This document shows, piece after piece, positions 26,701 to 35,268 of a stretch of 64,000 nucleotides of DNA. Numbering within the stretch: position 1 is the first letter of the stretch; every line of letters starts with the position of its first letter. This DNA comes from Mucilaginibacter sp. (GTDB taxonomy: Bacteria > Bacteroidota > Bacteroidia > Sphingobacteriales > Sphingobacteriaceae): positions 62,001 through 126,000 of the forward strand of contig JAUCSE010000053.1 of assembly GCA_030445275.1 (NCBI GenBank), given 5' to 3'. The notes under the pieces are model-generated. The model had not been told where the DNA came from and made no database searches. It saw only the letters and a program-made list of their open reading frames with translations. A program made the translations under genes and the position numbers.

Positions 26701-29700
26701 TTACCAAATTCCAGCAGCAACAATTGCACTGAGCCTAACCGCAGTCCGAGATTCTTTACAGATATTAAATAGTTCTGGATCGATTAACCACACCGAGTCA
26801 CCTTTGGCCTTTTCCTTTAGTATGTCACAATAAGAAATGTAGTCTGTGGCCTTTGCAATCAATTCGTCAAATCGATTTGCTCTTTCCAAGGCGCTTGCAC
26901 CACTAACAAAGCCTTTTTCGGTATCCCACTGCACCGCTTGTACCAGTAACGGCCACCGAACCATCACAACTAACCAACGGCCAAGTGTTTGTTCATCTAT
27001 TTCAGCCAGTTTCCTACCAGGTATAGTGAATCGGAAAAAGTGATAAAACAAGAACAAATTTAAAAAACGCTTAATTGTTCTAGGTGAATCTAGGTATTCT
27101 GCAACATCGATTACAAGGTTCTCCAATTCGTTGTCATCCATGTGGTAAGTCTTAAAAGCGCTGCTCAAGATTTTCTCCTGAAATACAGAAACGGCTTTGG
27201 TATTAAATAAGCGGATCTGTTTTTCCAACCTGTCCTTTTCAGGGTTAAAGATATCTTCCGGGTCAGCAAGGGTGTCCAGCTCTACTTCAAATTGACGATA
27301 CTCCTCTAATAAATCTTTCTGTGCATCGTCATCCGGTATATTTTCTATATCAATGGTAGCCAGTAACGTTTCAATAAATTCTTGTTTCTGCTCATTATGC
27401 ATAGTTGGAATATTCAAACTTAACTGAGAAAACTTTTCTAAAAAGAAGCGCCCTATGGAGCTATGTTGACTTTCAAGTTTACCTATTTTGCCCGCAATTT
27501 TATCATATGCAGTGTCGAGCGACGCAATTACCATTTGCGGATCTTGCCCGGTAATAAAATAACAATTGGACAAATCGCCGCTCATAAATGCATTTATAGC
27601 CTCTACAACATCTACAATAACCATCGGTGAACATCGGTCCAAATCGTCAATGAATATAATCGCGGGTTTATCCGGATTAATCACTATTTCAATTGCCTGT
27701 CGCAAGTCATCTTCCACGGCTTGTAAATAGCCCATTTTCTGACGGTATTCGGGTTGTAAAACAAACTTGCCAATCTCTAATTCCGGTGGTTTTTTATAAT
27801 CTTTAAAGATTTTATAAAAGGCTGCAGCGATCCCAACTGTAATTGGCAAGCCGTTAATTAGACTGGGCATTACTGTTGAGTTTGCTGCTAGCATCCGTCC
27901 CCAAGGGATGTTAGTAAATAGCCAGGAAAAGCCCAACCCAACTATGGCATAAATCAGTGGAAGTATGAATTTCCCCATTAATTTAAATAATAGTTCGTTT
28001 TTGAGCTTGTCTCGATCAATCCTTTTGACATTAAGCTTCAGCCAAAAACGTTCACGGTTAACGGAATCAAGTTGTAATGACAACTGTCGAATGATCTCAT
28101 CGGCTAGGCCCGCCCAAACCTGTTCACTCTTCTGGAACTTCCAAGCATTAAACCAGATTACTGGATAGTCCAGTTTTTTAAAGGAATCAAAAAGTGTTTC
28201 TGTAGAGTTAATCCAGCCCAGCAGCGTTTGGATGGAACTTATGGGTCTTTCCTTAATAACTTGTCTAATTGGATCTTCTGCGTGGATTTTCTTTTGAATA
28301 AAGCGCATCAGGCTCGTTTTACCTTTTCCCCACGGTGCCATGATACTGATATTAAACGGCGGCCTACTTAAGTTTGAAGTGATCAGGCGAGCAATAATAG
28401 ACGCATAGGTTTCATAATTTAGCAAATCAACGGAAGCATAAAGGTCAGAATGCATGAGTGTTTTAAGGTTGCGCTGTCTGATATTCTCTGCAACTTGCTC
28501 CTCAACGTCTTTGTTTTCTTGGGTTGTTTTGGGTTGTATCTTGGTGAGTATTGATTTGAACCTGGGCTGTTGGTTGGCAGGCTCATCGATCCACAAGGCC
28601 TTTATATCAGGAGCATATAAAATACGCGAATATAATATGCCGTTATTATCGGGATTTTTACAAAGAATTTGTCGTTCTTTAAAATACTTGCCGACGGCCG
28701 ACAATAAATCCGCTTCTTCTACATTGTTGAAAAGCACTTCTGCTATTTTGAAACGATGATTAACCGACAACATTGTCAGGTTCTCCGCAGGCTGTTTCAA
28801 GTAAAGAAATGCATTACGAATGCTGGGTGTTAATACTTCATTTTCATTGAAATGTGCCCTGAAATTGATTAGATTTTGGATCCAACGAGTTTGATTGACA
28901 GAGGACAGCGCCATAGTACGCTTGTCCGTATATCTGTTCCATATTTTCTTGTTATAAGCATGGCGATCAATATAAGCCACCAATTCACCGCAGAGTATCA
29001 GGAAGCGGTAAGCTTGGGTGTCTTTTTCGATAGTTTCCAGAAATTTGCTAAATACCAGCTTTGAGGAATTGAATTGTTCCAATAAACCTGCAAAATCTAC
29101 ATCCTGGGAATACCAAGTTATGTATTCGTTGAATTTTTCCCTTGCGTATGAAAAATAGAAGTCATCTGACTGCATCATCTCCTTCACCCAACGGACTTTC
29201 ACAATGTCCTCGACTACATAATCAAAAACTAATTTAACAGCATCTATGGATAATACTTTTTTGATATTTGGCAGGATGCGTTTGTTTATCTCCTCGTCAA
29301 TTGTGTAAACGGTGACACTAGTAGTCGGCAGAATTTGGTCAAAAGATCTACTTATGACATGGTAAACTTTTTCTGGGTCAAGGTTTCCTGCACCCGTACC
29401 TAGCAATGGTATAGCAATGGTCGAAACATCTGTTGGCAATTGTGAAGCAAGGCGTATTATAATTTGATAGATAGCGGTGTAAGAACTGGTATTACCACTT
29501 ACGCTGCACGCAAAAGCAACATATCGCCATTTCGAATGACTAGAGATTGGTAAAATGGTCATATCTCCAAGCTCCGCTTGCGGAACCACATCAATCAACT
29601 CAAATTTTTTAACTATTTCGCTAAAACTGTCAGAAAGCGTTGCAACTGTAGAATGTGGAATGACGATAAGATCGACGCTAGCGGCTTCGATATCATCAAT

Positions 29701-29715
29701 GATTAATTGTGTCAT
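26701..29715 (-). CDS. Macro domain-KAP family P-loop NTPase fusion
   Basis: 1004 residues. The N-terminal 160 residues look like a macro domain (DLIVIPHSTVATLSDSF, then IAIPLLGTGAGNLDPEKV), a fold that binds or hydrolyses ADP-ribose groups. A helical linker follows, then a KAP NTPase: Walker A MAPWGKGKTSLM (459-470), Walker B IIFIDDLDRC (687-696), with two hydrophobic segments inserted between them (about 585-660: FILPLIYAIVGLGFSWLF and a second span), the usual KAP layout that puts the ATPase at the inner membrane. KAP proteins are linked to phage exclusion and other conflict systems. It converges on the GHKL/PRTase operon. Domain calls are good; immune function is inferred. Confidence 0.85.
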   Translation of the reverse strand: MTQLIIDDIEAASVDLIVIPHSTVATLSDSFSEIVKKFELIDVVPQAELGDMTILPISSHSKWRYVAFACSVSGNTSSYTAIYQIIIRLASQLPTDVSTIAIPLLGTGAGNLDPEKVYHVISRSFDQILPTTSVTVYTIDEEINKRILPNIKKVLSIDAVKLVFDYVVEDIVKVRWVKEMMQSDDFYFSYAREKFNEYITWYSQDVDFAGLLEQFNSSKLVFSKFLETIEKDTQAYRFLILCGELVAYIDRHAYNKKIWNRYTDKRTMALSSVNQTRWIQNLINFRAHFNENEVLTPSIRNAFLYLKQPAENLTMLSVNHRFKIAEVLFNNVEEADLLSAVGKYFKERQILCKNPDNNGILYSRILYAPDIKALWIDEPANQQPRFKSILTKIQPKTTQENKDVEEQVAENIRQRNLKTLMHSDLYASVDLLNYETYASIIARLITSNLSRPPFNISIMAPWGKGKTSLMRFIQKKIHAEDPIRQVIKERPISSIQTLLGWINSTETLFDSFKKLDYPVIWFNAWKFQKSEQVWAGLADEIIRQLSLQLDSVNRERFWLKLNVKRIDRDKLKNELLFKLMGKFILPLIYAIVGLGFSWLFTNIPWGRMLAANSTVMPSLINGLPITVGIAAAFYKIFKDYKKPPELEIGKFVLQPEYRQKMGYLQAVEDDLRQAIEIVINPDKPAIIFIDDLDRCSPMVIVDVVEAINAFMSGDLSNCYFITGQDPQMVIASLDTAYDKIAGKIGKLESQHSSIGRFFLEKFSQLSLNIPTMHNEQKQEFIETLLATIDIENIPDDDAQKDLLEEYRQFEVELDTLADPEDIFNPEKDRLEKQIRLFNTKAVSVFQEKILSSAFKTYHMDDNELENLVIDVAEYLDSPRTIKRFLNLFLFYHFFRFTIPGRKLAEIDEQTLGRWLVVMVRWPLLVQAVQWDTEKGFVSGASALERANRFDELIAKATDYISYCDILKEKAKGDSVWLIDPELFNICKESRTAVRLSAIVAAGIW

Positions 29716-29818
29716 ATTTAAAGGTCGTCAGGTCCTCTAAATTACTCGAATGGTACGGATTAAAAAAGACTTATTTTACGCCTTTTTAACTGGCAAATTA
29801 GTTATTTATACGCGTTAA

Positions 29819-29885
29819 GGATTGAAGTGAAAAGCCCACAGCGGAGCGAGGACTTGCAACGAAAAGCCTGGCCGAAGGCAACGCC
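29819..29885. repeat. Possible interspersed repeat-like element
   Basis: A G+C-richer block (GTGAAAAGCCCACAGCGGAG followed by GAGGACTTGCAACGAAAAGC and GCCGAAGGCAACGCC) stands out in an A+T-rich spacer. It resembles dispersed intergenic repeats I associate with Bacteroidota genomes. There is no second copy in the window, so this is tentative. Confidence 0.3.
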
Positions 29886-29892
29886 AAAAAAA

Positions 29893-30126
29893 TCAGGAAG
29901 TTTTCTTAAAATTAAATAGCTCTTGTATGTCGACATCTAAGCCAATAGCTATTTTTCTAAGGGTTTTAAGCCGTAAGTCGACTCTCCCCTTTTCAATATT
30001 TATTAATTGGTGATGCTCGATTTCGGCAATCAATGCAAATTCACGTACGCCAAGATTCTTCGAAGATCTCAATTCTTCGATTTTCTCCCCTAAGCGTAAG
30101 CGTAAATCATTTTCACTGATTGGCAT
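29893..30126 (-). CDS. Short XRE-family transcriptional regulator
   Basis: 77 residues, essentially one Cro/CI-type helix-turn-helix: GEKIEELRSSKNLGVREFAL, then IEHHQLINIEKGRVDLRLKT, LRKIAIGLDVDIQELFNF. Its size is like controller (C) proteins and small autoregulators of defence or mobile loci. A perfect inverted repeat (30156-30181) lies 30 bases upstream, and a matching half-site lies upstream of the macro-KAP gene, the next gene on the same strand. Autoregulation plus control of the macro-KAP gene is the likely role (inference). Confidence 0.88.
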   Translation of the reverse strand: MPISENDLRLRLGEKIEELRSSKNLGVREFALIAEIEHHQLINIEKGRVDLRLKTLRKIAIGLDVDIQELFNFKKTS

Positions 30127-30155
30127 CAGCGAAATATCATTCTACTTTGTAAAAT

Positions 30156-30181
30156 AAATGGTACATAATTCTGTACCATTT
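30156..30181. promoter_or_regulatory. Operator candidate for the XRE regulator
   Basis: AAATGGTAC (30156-30164) and GTACCATTT (30173-30181) form a perfect 9-bp inverted repeat with an 8-bp spacer, immediately upstream of the XRE gene. The half-site AATGGTAC recurs at 29749-29756, about 34 bases upstream of the macro-KAP start. Confidence 0.7.
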
Positions 30182-30237
30182 GGAAAAAATTGCTTACTTT
30201 AGTGTTTTAAGCATCGATTAGATGTGAATACTTTAAT

Positions 30238-30245
30238 TATTTTTG
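30238..30245 (+). promoter_or_regulatory. Bacteroidota-type -7 promoter element
   Basis: TATTTTTG is an exact match to TAnnTTTG, the -7 box of the Bacteroidota primary sigma factor. Transcription would start near 30252 and run into the structured RNA from 30285. The -33 region (around 30216) matches TTTG only weakly. Confidence 0.5.
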
Positions 30246-30284
30246 CGATTCTTCATAGATAAATAGAAGCATTCGCACTTAAAA

Positions 30285-30413
30285 CTCGCTCTGGGAAACT
30301 GGTAATTTAATGGAAACGAGTCGATAAGTGGAATGCCTACGCTATAGGCGTGGGCTCACTTATTTGTTTCCCGGTATACCAGTACCTCCAGAGCAATAAG
30401 TCGGGTTCCACGC
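30285..30413 (+). ncRNA. Structured RNA candidate (long nested hairpin, 6S-like shape)
   Basis: Five perfect helices are nested: GCTCTGG 30288-30294/CCAGAGC 30388-30394; ACTGGTA 30298-30304/TACCAGT 30377-30383; GGAAAC 30312-30317/GTTTCC 30366-30371; ATAAGTG 30324-30330/CACTTAT 30357-30363; GCCTA 30335-30339/TAGGC 30345-30349. The internal loops are small. A competing fold pairs GGCGTGG (30348-30354) with CCACGCC (30407-30413) and ACTTATT (30358-30364) with AATAAGT (30395-30401). No gene covers the region and a promoter box lies upstream. The long interrupted hairpin resembles 6S RNAs (6S-Flavo class); it could also be a riboregulator for the 86-aa gene at 30466. Confidence 0.6.
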
Positions 30414-30465
30414 CTTCTTTTGCTCCGGCAAACAGCAGAAAACCCTTCTTCAATCACATACAGGG

Positions 30466-30726
30466 ATGGAAGCAAAACTCAGATCAATCAACCAACTCAG
30501 ACTCCTCAGCGCCGAAGAAGCTATAGAGCGGATCTTTGACGGCATTGATTCCCCGGCGCTTAAAGCGGAGCTGTTCAAGTGGTTTGCCTTCGGTACGACC
30601 GGTAAAGGCAAGGAACTGCATACCTTAAGCACGGAAGAGTTGGGTGACCTGATGGACAAACTCCCCGATCTTGTCCTGGCCCTGTATACCTACCAAAAGG
30701 AAATTCAGAAAGGAGCAGACAAATGA
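30466..30726 (+). CDS. Hypothetical small helical protein
   Basis: 86 residues, helical and acidic, no signal or membrane segment (NQLRLLSAEEAIERIFDGID at the start, STEELGDLMDKLPDLVLALY near the end). No family recognised. It sits 53 bases after the structured RNA and its stop overlaps a 17-codon ATG frame (30723-30776). Base composition matches the SusC gene downstream rather than the A+T-rich island to the left. Probably a real gene of unknown role. Confidence 0.6.
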   Translation: MEAKLRSINQLRLLSAEEAIERIFDGIDSPALKAELFKWFAFGTTGKGKELHTLSTEELGDLMDKLPDLVLALYTYQKEIQKGADK

Positions 30727-30752
30727 CCACGATTCCCATGAACCAATGGTTA

Positions 30753-30834
30753 CTTGTCATTTGCCCGCCGGAATGACAAGCACCATAACGGCAGCCAGAT
30801 CAGTTCATAGCTAAACCTCCCGCTGCCGTTATGG
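30753..30834. promoter_or_regulatory. Two adjacent hairpins upstream of the SusC gene
   Basis: CTTGTCATT (30753-30761) pairs with AATGACAAG (30772-30780). CCATAACGGCAGC (30783-30795) pairs perfectly with GCTGCCGTTATGG (30822-30834). No U-tract follows, so a leader structure or intergenic repeat is more likely than a terminator. The SusC start is 67 bases downstream. Confidence 0.5.
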
Positions 30835-30900
30835 ACCTATCCCAGCCCTGCCTGAACAGGCACCCCTTTCCTGATTTTTAAACACAACCCAAACTCACAC

Positions 30901-33888
30901 ATGAAAAAAACGATAATTTTTATGGTGCTGGCCACGCTTTGTCTTTTTTCCAGGTTGCCGGCACAGGAAATCAGCCCCCAGCAAACCATCCTGATCAAAG
31001 GTGTAGTCACCGACGAATCCGGGAACGCGCTGCCTGGCGCTTCCGTGCAGCGTACAGGCGACCCCGACCTGTCCATTACCGATAAAGACGGGCGATTTCA
31101 AATCCCAATCGGTCCAATTAAGGGAACCCTTATCATCAGTTATTTAGGCTATAAAAAGCTACAAGTCCCCTACGATCAAAGCAGCCCGGCACCCCTGGTA
31201 ATCAAACTGCAAGCCGACCTGAATAACATCAACGAGATCCAGGTCATCGGCTACGGAAAAACCACGAGACGGCTGAACACGGGCAATGTCGCCACGATCG
31301 ATGCCCAGACCATTGCAGCGCAACCCGTGACCAATGTGGTTTCCGCATTGTCCGGCAGGATAGCCGGAGCCGTGGTACAAACCACCAACGGCTTACCCGG
31401 GGGCAATGTCAGTATCCAGATCCGGGGCAAAGGCTCCATCACGGCGGGTACTGATCCCCTGTATATTGTTGATGGCGTACCCTTTCCATCTGTGGTTGTT
31501 GATGCGAATAATATCCTTGGTCAAAGCGCGATCAATGGTGCGGTCAGCCCTTTAAACAGCCTCAACCCCAGCGACATTGAAAGCATCAGTATCTTAAAAG
31601 ACGCGGATGCCACCGCCATCTATGGCTCCCGGGGATCCAATGGCGTTGTGCTGATCACCACTAAAAAAGGAAAATCCGGCAAGACCGTTATTAACCTGGG
31701 CGTATCGGAAGGCGTAAGCAGGGTGGCGAGCATGCCCCGGTTATTAAACGCTCAACAATACCTGCAAATCCGGCGGGAAGCTTATCACAATGACGGCACC
31801 GTACCTTCCGCTGACCCCAACGATGATTCTTATGCCCCCGACCTGATGGAATGGGATACAAAGAAATCAACGGACTGGGCCAAATACCTGCTGGGCAGGA
31901 CAGCCCATTTTACGGACATACAGGGCAACATTTCCGGTGGAAGCCAGCTGACCAGTTTTATCATCGGCGGTAATTACCACTCGGAAAACACGGTGCTGAC
32001 CGGCGCTAATAACTACACCCGGGGCGGAATCCACACAACCTTACAACACAGCTCGGCCGACCAGAAATTCAGTCTCCAATTCACAACCACCTATAATTCG
32101 GATAAAAACAGGCTGAGCAATATCACCTCCAACTTCACGGGGGACCTGCTGCTCCCGCCCGACTTCCCTTTGTATGATGCCTCCGGGAATTATAACTACT
32201 ACCTGGGCTGGAACCCACTGGCGGACCTGAGCGCGGTCTCCAAAACGACAACGAGAAACCTCAACATCAATATGCTCCTAAAATACACCATCGCGCCCGG
32301 CCTCGACCTGAAGGCCAGTGGCGGATATAACCGGATCGATGTGCAGCAGGTGATGACCTACCCCACCAACTCCCAATACCAGGGCAGCAACAATTTCAGC
32401 AACTTTGGCAACAACAGCAACGAAAGCATCATCGTTGAACCACAGCTCACCTATAACCGGCATATCGGGGAGGCGGAGCTTACCTTGCTCGGGGGAGCAA
32501 CCTACCAGCGGTCCGGCAAGACCAGCGAGCTGACCCAGGCCAGTAATTTCAGCAGCGACCAGTTATTGGAGAATGTCGGCGCGGCGACCGCCTTCACCCT
32601 ATTCAATTCCAATACCGATTACCGGTATGTCTCCGTCTTCGGCAGGGCTACGCTCAATCTCAAGGAAAAATACCTGCTCAACGCGAGCCTGCGGCGGGAC
32701 GGCTCCTCCCGCTTCGGTCCCGGGAACCAGTTCGGCAATTTCGGCGCGCTTGGCGCAGGATGGCTGTTCGGGGAGGAAGACTTTATTAAAAAAGCCCTGC
32801 CGTTTTTAAGTTATGGCAAACTGCGGGCCAGCTTCGGCAGCACCGGCAACGACCAGATCCCGGACTACCAATACCTCTCCACCTATGCCGCCTCGGGTTA
32901 CGTTTACCAGCAAATTGCCGGTCTGCAACCTTCGCGTATCGCCAATGCCAACTTTCACTGGGAAACCACCAAAAAACTGGAATTCGCCGCTGAACTCGGT
33001 TTTCTACATAACCGTCTGCTATTGAACATCAGCCATTACCGGAACCGGACGAAGGACCAACTGGTCAACTATGCCCTACCCTATATCAGCGGGTTCAGCT
33101 CCTACCAGGCCAACCTGCCTGCCGTCATTGAAAACTCCGGCTGGGAGCTGGAGCTGTCCTCCACGAACATTAAAACGAGCTCCTTCTCCTGGTCAACGTC
33201 CTTTAACCTCACCATCCCCAAAAACACCCTGCTCAAATTCCAGGGTCTTGCTACCTCCTCCTATGCCAGAAGCCTGGTCATCGGGGAACCGATCACGCGG
33301 CTGTATGGCTACCGGGTATCCGGGCTTGATGCATCGGGACTCCCTTTATTCGACACGCCATCCGGCACACCAACAACCACGCCATCCTCAGCCACAGACC
33401 AGTACTACACGATCGGCAAAGGTTACCCGGCTTATTACGGGGGAATCGGCAATACCCTCACTTACCGGCGCTGGACACTGGAGATCTTTGGCCAGTTCAC
33501 ACGGCAATTCACCCGGGGCGGCTTTACCTCCACACCGGGTTTATTGACCAATAATTTCGCGTACGCGCTGACCCGTTGGCAGGGGCAGAGAGATCAAACG
33601 ATCGTCCCGAGATCCTCCAACGACTATACCTACAGTTACCCGTACAGCCAGTCATCCGCCATTATTTTTAACAGCTCCTACTTCCGCATTAAAAACATCG
33701 CGCTTTCCCGCACGATCGACGCCAAATGGTTGGGCGGAAGCCAGCAGCATTTAAAAATATACCTGCAGGCACAAAACCTGTACACTTTCTGGAATAAGAA
33801 CATCCCGGTTTACGACCCGGAAACCGGTGCAGGAACCAATATCCCACCCATGAAAACCCTGGTTGCAGGCATACAACTCACTTTATAA
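30901..33888 (+). CDS. SusC/RagA-type TonB-linked outer membrane protein
   Basis: 995 residues. Signal peptide (MKKTIIFMVLATLCLFSRLP, cut before QE), CarboxypepD_reg-like domain (about 30-110, GVVTDESGNALPGASV), plug domain (about 115-240) with the SusC signatures VSIQIRGKGSITAGTDPLYI and DATAIYGSRGSNGVVLITTK, then a barrel of about 750 residues. SusC proteins are TonB-driven importers that work with a SusD lid; the partner gene follows 8 bases later. No sigma/anti-sigma pair or hybrid sensor is adjacent, so regulation and substrate cannot be read from context. Confidence 0.95.
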   Translation: MKKTIIFMVLATLCLFSRLPAQEISPQQTILIKGVVTDESGNALPGASVQRTGDPDLSITDKDGRFQIPIGPIKGTLIISYLGYKKLQVPYDQSSPAPLVIKLQADLNNINEIQVIGYGKTTRRLNTGNVATIDAQTIAAQPVTNVVSALSGRIAGAVVQTTNGLPGGNVSIQIRGKGSITAGTDPLYIVDGVPFPSVVVDANNILGQSAINGAVSPLNSLNPSDIESISILKDADATAIYGSRGSNGVVLITTKKGKSGKTVINLGVSEGVSRVASMPRLLNAQQYLQIRREAYHNDGTVPSADPNDDSYAPDLMEWDTKKSTDWAKYLLGRTAHFTDIQGNISGGSQLTSFIIGGNYHSENTVLTGANNYTRGGIHTTLQHSSADQKFSLQFTTTYNSDKNRLSNITSNFTGDLLLPPDFPLYDASGNYNYYLGWNPLADLSAVSKTTTRNLNINMLLKYTIAPGLDLKASGGYNRIDVQQVMTYPTNSQYQGSNNFSNFGNNSNESIIVEPQLTYNRHIGEAELTLLGGATYQRSGKTSELTQASNFSSDQLLENVGAATAFTLFNSNTDYRYVSVFGRATLNLKEKYLLNASLRRDGSSRFGPGNQFGNFGALGAGWLFGEEDFIKKALPFLSYGKLRASFGSTGNDQIPDYQYLSTYAASGYVYQQIAGLQPSRIANANFHWETTKKLEFAAELGFLHNRLLLNISHYRNRTKDQLVNYALPYISGFSSYQANLPAVIENSGWELELSSTNIKTSSFSWSTSFNLTIPKNTLLKFQGLATSSYARSLVIGEPITRLYGYRVSGLDASGLPLFDTPSGTPTTTPSSATDQYYTIGKGYPAYYGGIGNTLTYRRWTLEIFGQFTRQFTRGGFTSTPGLLTNNFAYALTRWQGQRDQTIVPRSSNDYTYSYPYSQSSAIIFNSSYFRIKNIALSRTIDAKWLGGSQQHLKIYLQAQNLYTFWNKNIPVYDPETGAGTNIPPMKTLVAGIQLTL

Positions 33889-33896
33889 TCAACACC

Positions 33897-35240
33897 ATGA
33901 AATTAAAAATATACCCCGCTATCCTGGTCATCGGCATGATCGGGAACAGCTGTAAAAAACTAGTCGAAGTCGACTTGCCACAAAACCAGCTGAGCAGCCA
34001 GGCGGTGCTGTCCGACAGCACGACGGCCCTTTCAGCGCTGGTCAATATCTACGCACTCTTCCCCAACACCATTGACCAGACTTTCCATACTTCCCTGTCT
34101 GTTTACAGCGACGAACTGGATTATTCCCAGAACAACCCGGCGATCAATGAATTCCGGCAGTCGTATGTATCAGCGGCCAATACGCGCGACCTGACGCTCT
34201 GGAAGAACTTTTATTTTATCATCTATTCCTGCAACGACCTGATTGGTAACCTGCAAAGCGGGGATGCGATGCCGGAAAGCAAGGTCAGGCAATTTACGGG
34301 AGAGGCCCGGTTTCTCCGGGCCTTTGCCTTCTTTTATTTAACCAACCTATACGGCCTGGTACCCCTGCCGCTAAAAAATGAGGTCAGTTCGACAGCGCTG
34401 CTTGCCCGCAGCGACTCCGCATCCGTTTATCAACAGATCGTTGCAGATCTCCAGTCCGCCCGGGGGCTGCTGCCGGTTACTTACCCTTCGGCCGGAAAAG
34501 TCCGGGCTAACCAATATGCAACCACTGCCTTACTGGCCAGGGTTTACCTGTACCGGCAGGATTGGGCCCAGGCTGAGCAAGCTGCCGGGACCGTCATCAA
34601 TTCCAGGCTATACCAGCTGAGTGCACCCGGTCAAACCTTCACGGCCGGCAGCGCTGGCACCCTGCTGGAATTCGCAACGCCAAACGGGTTTAACAGCAGT
34701 TCGACAGAATTCATCCCGCTTTCCGGCAAACCCAATTACCCGGTTTCGGCCCACCTGATCACCCAATTTGAGCCGGGCGACCTACGGTTCAGTGCCTGGA
34801 TAAAATCCACAAAAGTTGCGGGGACAACCTATGATTACCCGAATAAATACCATAACCGCTCGGCAAACACCTCTGCACCGGAGTACCTGGTCGCGCTCCG
34901 CTTAGCCGAGCAATACCTGATCCGGGCAGAAGCCGAAATCCGGCAAAACAAGCTGGATGCCGGTCTGGCAGACCTCAACACCGTCAGACAAACGGCAGGA
35001 CTGACAAACCTGACCCTCAGCAACCAGGCCGAACTCATCAACGCGGTTTATCAGGAACGGGAAACAGAGCTCTTCACCGAATGGGGGCATCGGCTCTTCG
35101 ATCTGAAAAGAACGGGCCGGGCGAATGCTGTACTCGGCGCAGCCAAGCCGACCTGGAAAACCAATATATCCCTGCTATTGCCCATACCTCAAAATGAAAT
35201 CATCCACGATCATAACCTGACCCAGAATGCGGGCTACTGA
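33897..35240 (+). CDS. SusD/RagB-type surface lipoprotein
   Basis: 447 residues. Lipoprotein signal with cysteine at residue 19 (IGMIGNSCKK). Typical RagB/SusD layout: tetratricopeptide-like helices (VRQFTGEARFLRAFAFFYLT, YATTALLARVYLYRQDWAQ) and the C-terminal pattern LIRAEAEIRQNKLDAGLADL, followed by ETELFTEWGHRLFDLKRTGR. It captures the ligand and caps the SusC channel at 30901. The following gene's frame overlaps its end, pointing to a three-gene operon. Confidence 0.95.
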   Translation: MKLKIYPAILVIGMIGNSCKKLVEVDLPQNQLSSQAVLSDSTTALSALVNIYALFPNTIDQTFHTSLSVYSDELDYSQNNPAINEFRQSYVSAANTRDLTLWKNFYFIIYSCNDLIGNLQSGDAMPESKVRQFTGEARFLRAFAFFYLTNLYGLVPLPLKNEVSSTALLARSDSASVYQQIVADLQSARGLLPVTYPSAGKVRANQYATTALLARVYLYRQDWAQAEQAAGTVINSRLYQLSAPGQTFTAGSAGTLLEFATPNGFNSSSTEFIPLSGKPNYPVSAHLITQFEPGDLRFSAWIKSTKVAGTTYDYPNKYHNRSANTSAPEYLVALRLAEQYLIRAEAEIRQNKLDAGLADLNTVRQTAGLTNLTLSNQAELINAVYQERETELFTEWGHRLFDLKRTGRANAVLGAAKPTWKTNISLLLPIPQNEIIHDHNLTQNAGY

Positions 35241-35268
35241 TCCTATCAAACCTTTAATCCCATTCCAC

